A DNA stretch of 6,437 nt, from assembly GCA_017626625.1 (NCBI GenBank), contig JAGAIK010000150.1, forward strand, positions 1-6,437, given 5' to 3'. This DNA comes from Roseburia sp. Lineage in GTDB: Bacteria; Bacillota; Clostridia; Lachnospirales; Lachnospiraceae. Shown here in pieces: positions 4,702-6,437 of this stretch (its first letter is position 1; each line of letters begins with the position of its first letter). The notes under the pieces are model-generated. The model saw only the letters and a program-made list of their open reading frames with translations, made no database searches and was not told where the DNA came from. A program made the position numbers and the translations under genes.

Positions 4702-6437
4702 TCACAGACAAAGTTTTTGAAATGAAATCCGTATCTGCACCATGGTGCCCACTCCCTTCTCACTCTCCATGTCAAACTGTGCCGTATCTTCCGTCACCAT
4801 CCGAAGGCGCAGGCAGGCATTGAGGATTCCCACACGCCCCTTTTCCTGCAATTTTTCTATGCTTGCCTGCTGCATTTTCTGCCGGATAACTTCTAATTCC
4901 TCCTCCGAAAGACCGTCTCCCGTATCTTCCACCTCAATGCACAATTCCTGCCGTTCTTTATAGATACGCACAAAAATCCACCCCGGCGACGTCTTGCTCT
5001 CAATGCCGTGCACACAGGCATTTTCCACAAAGGTCACCACCGTAAGCTTGGGTATTCGTATCTGTTCACAGTCCGGCTCTACATCTAACTCATAGGAAAG
5101 TCTGTCCCCGAAACGGTATTTCTGCAATCCCAAATATGCCTCCACAAACTCCATTTCCTTTTTGATTTCTACGGAGTCCGTTCCCCATTCCACATTCTGC
5201 CGTTCCATAATGGCAAGCTTTTCCACCATGTCGGCTGTCTCATACTCCTGTTTTAAGATGCTGTGCATCCGGATGCTCTCTAGGGCATTAAAAAGAAAAT
5301 GGGGATTAATCTGGCTGTGGAGCGCTAAAAGCTCCGCATTCTGTCTTGCAATATCCATCTCCTGCTCCCGCAGCCTGTCCTTGTACACCGTCTGTATCAG
5401 TTCGTTAATCCGCGCCGCCATACGGTTATAATTCTGCATCAACCCGCCAATTTCATCTTTTCCCCGGACTGCCGGTATCTCCTTAAGCTGCTCGTCCTCC
5501 ACATTTTCAAAGGCACGGCTCAGTTCCTGCATCCGCAGCGTGAAGGAGCGGTTAATCAACTGCATTAAAAGCCATGGAAGAACCGCGTTGATGAGCACCA
5601 GAAGCAGAATCAGCGGCATATTTTCCCAGATTTGCCCCGCCACGCTCATATCTCCTTTTAGGATATAAATCTGCAGCTCAAGACCATAGAGACTGCTGTT
5701 CTTTACATATCCCACCTCATCCGCTGCCTCAAAGGTCTCAAACTTCTTTCCCACGCTGCTGTGTCCGTCATTTGACAGCAAAATCCGATTATCCTGACAG
5801 ATATAAACCGGAAAATCATAATTCATACTGACAATGTCCCGCACCAGGTTGCTGTACTCTATCTCAATTTTCACGACCTTCTCGCAGCTGTCTTTTCCGA
5901 AAAATTCCATCCTGCGGATAAATAAAAGTTTGCGCTTTGCATCCACTGCCGGGCTTTTCCAGTCATCATAATAAAAATACAGTAAGGTGTCCTGTCCTGA
6001 ATTTTCCAGATACTGATACCAGTCCGTGTCCCGCACAGCAGACAGCCTGCCAAATTCCCCGCCGTTTATGATGGTTTCATTATCCGCATAAATGGTAACC
6101 TGGGTGTTGTCCGTCCCCATGCTGCTCTCAAAAAGGGAATTTTTCATAAAGGTATGGTATGCCATTACATAATCCAGGTCTGTTTCATACTGCCGATTTA
6201 AAAATTCCTCAATATAGGCATTCATGTAAATATTTTTTGCCATGGACGCCGCATGTTCCACGGTAGTTCCCAGATGATACTGCACGGCACTGGCGTCGTT
6301 TTCCATGGCGTGCTGCTGTTTTACCTGTTCGGAATGAATCACGATATAAAGGACAATGCTGTCCGTCACGATAAGGGGAATCAGAACGCAGGATATGTAG
6401 AGAATCATCAGCTTTTTCTTTAGTTTGTAATCATCTA
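4702..6437 (-). CDS. Sensor histidine kinase, YesM/LytS type (5' end outside the window)
   Basis: This membrane sensor kinase pairs with the AraC-type regulator behind it. Numbering from the Met at 6408, it has a first membrane helix at about 2-24, an extracellular sensing region at about 25-262 (likely a Cache-type fold, by family), a second helix at about 264-285, a HAMP-like linker to about 340, a short coiled coil, and the kinase core. The His_kinase motif QINPHFLFNALESIR places the phosphorylated His at 370. The ATPase part has the N box FVENACVHG (Asn463), the DTGDG box (495-499) and a GRVGILN box (524-530). The frame remains open upstream of the Met at 6408 to the window edge and encodes DDYKLKKKL directly before it, the usual basic cytoplasmic start of this family, so the true start is beyond 6437. 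The ligand is unknown; a sugar is likely from the context. Confidence 0.95.
   Translation of the reverse strand, partial: DDYKLKKKLMILYISCVLIPLIVTDSIVLYIVIHSEQVKQQHAMENDASAVQYHLGTTVEHAASMAKNIYMNAYIEEFLNRQYETDLDYVMAYHTFMKNSLFESSMGTDNTQVTIYADNETIINGGEFGRLSAVRDTDWYQYLENSGQDTLLYFYYDDWKSPAVDAKRKLLFIRRMEFFGKDSCEKVVKIEIEYSNLVRDIVSMNYDFPVYICQDNRILLSNDGHSSVGKKFETFEAADEVGYVKNSSLYGLELQIYILKGDMSVAGQIWENMPLILLLVLINAVLPWLLMQLINRSFTLRMQELSRAFENVEDEQLKEIPAVRGKDEIGGLMQNYNRMAARINELIQTVYKDRLREQEMDIARQNAELLALHSQINPHFLFNALESIRMHSILKQEYETADMVEKLAIMERQNVEWGTDSVEIKKEMEFVEAYLGLQKYRFGDRLSYELDVEPDCEQIRIPKLTVVTFVENACVHGIESKTSPGWIFVRIYKERQELCIEVEDTGDGLSEEELEVIRQKMQQASIEKLQEKGRVGILNACLRLRMVTEDTAQFDMESEKGVGTMVQIRISFQKLCL

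Noticed and set aside
5162..5431. Plus-strand open frame of 89 codons opposite the kinase core
   Set aside because: It is antisense to the conserved His-box region of the kinase; its Ser/Cys/Ile-rich composition is that of a shadow frame.

Overview
The window looks like a chromosomal piece of a low-to-mid GC Gram-positive anaerobe, most likely a clostridium of the Lachnospiraceae type. This is inferred from strong GGAGG ribosome binding sites, a lipoprotein-type solute-binding protein, and the pairing of a YesM/YesN-type two-component system with an LplA/LplB/LplC-type sugar importer. No marker gene fixes the species. All genes lie on the minus strand, so transcription runs from high to low coordinates.

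Layout in transcription order: (1) a sensor histidine kinase whose 5' end runs off the right edge (6437 to 4702); (2) an AraC-type response regulator (4652 to 3063) 49 bases behind it; (3) a strong intrinsic terminator (about 3048 to 2991); (4) a compact intergenic region with a candidate promoter (2980 to 2953) and a perfect 7-bp inverted repeat (2944 to 2923); (5) a lipoprotein solute-binding protein gene (2898 to 1193) broken by a one-base frameshift near 2434; (6) a 12-bp stem-loop without a T tract (1172 to 1138); (7) an intact LplB-type permease (1100 to 150); (8) the first 38 codons of a second permease of the LplC/YtcP type (116 to the left edge).

How the genes would work together: the kinase probably senses an extracellular sugar, directly or through the binding protein, and phosphorylates Asp55 of the regulator, which then activates the transporter operon next door. 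The binding protein would deliver an oligosaccharide to the two permeases. No ATPase gene is seen; importers of this family commonly use a shared MsmX-type ATPase encoded elsewhere. The substrate cannot be read from the sequence.

The region is a recognisable regulated sugar-uptake locus, not an unknown system. The points that merit a second look are the frameshifted binding protein in an otherwise intact locus, the stem-loop between binding protein and permease, and the tightly packed regulatory region. There is no stretch over 300 bases without a gene, and I see no RNA genes, mobile elements or CRISPR arrays.
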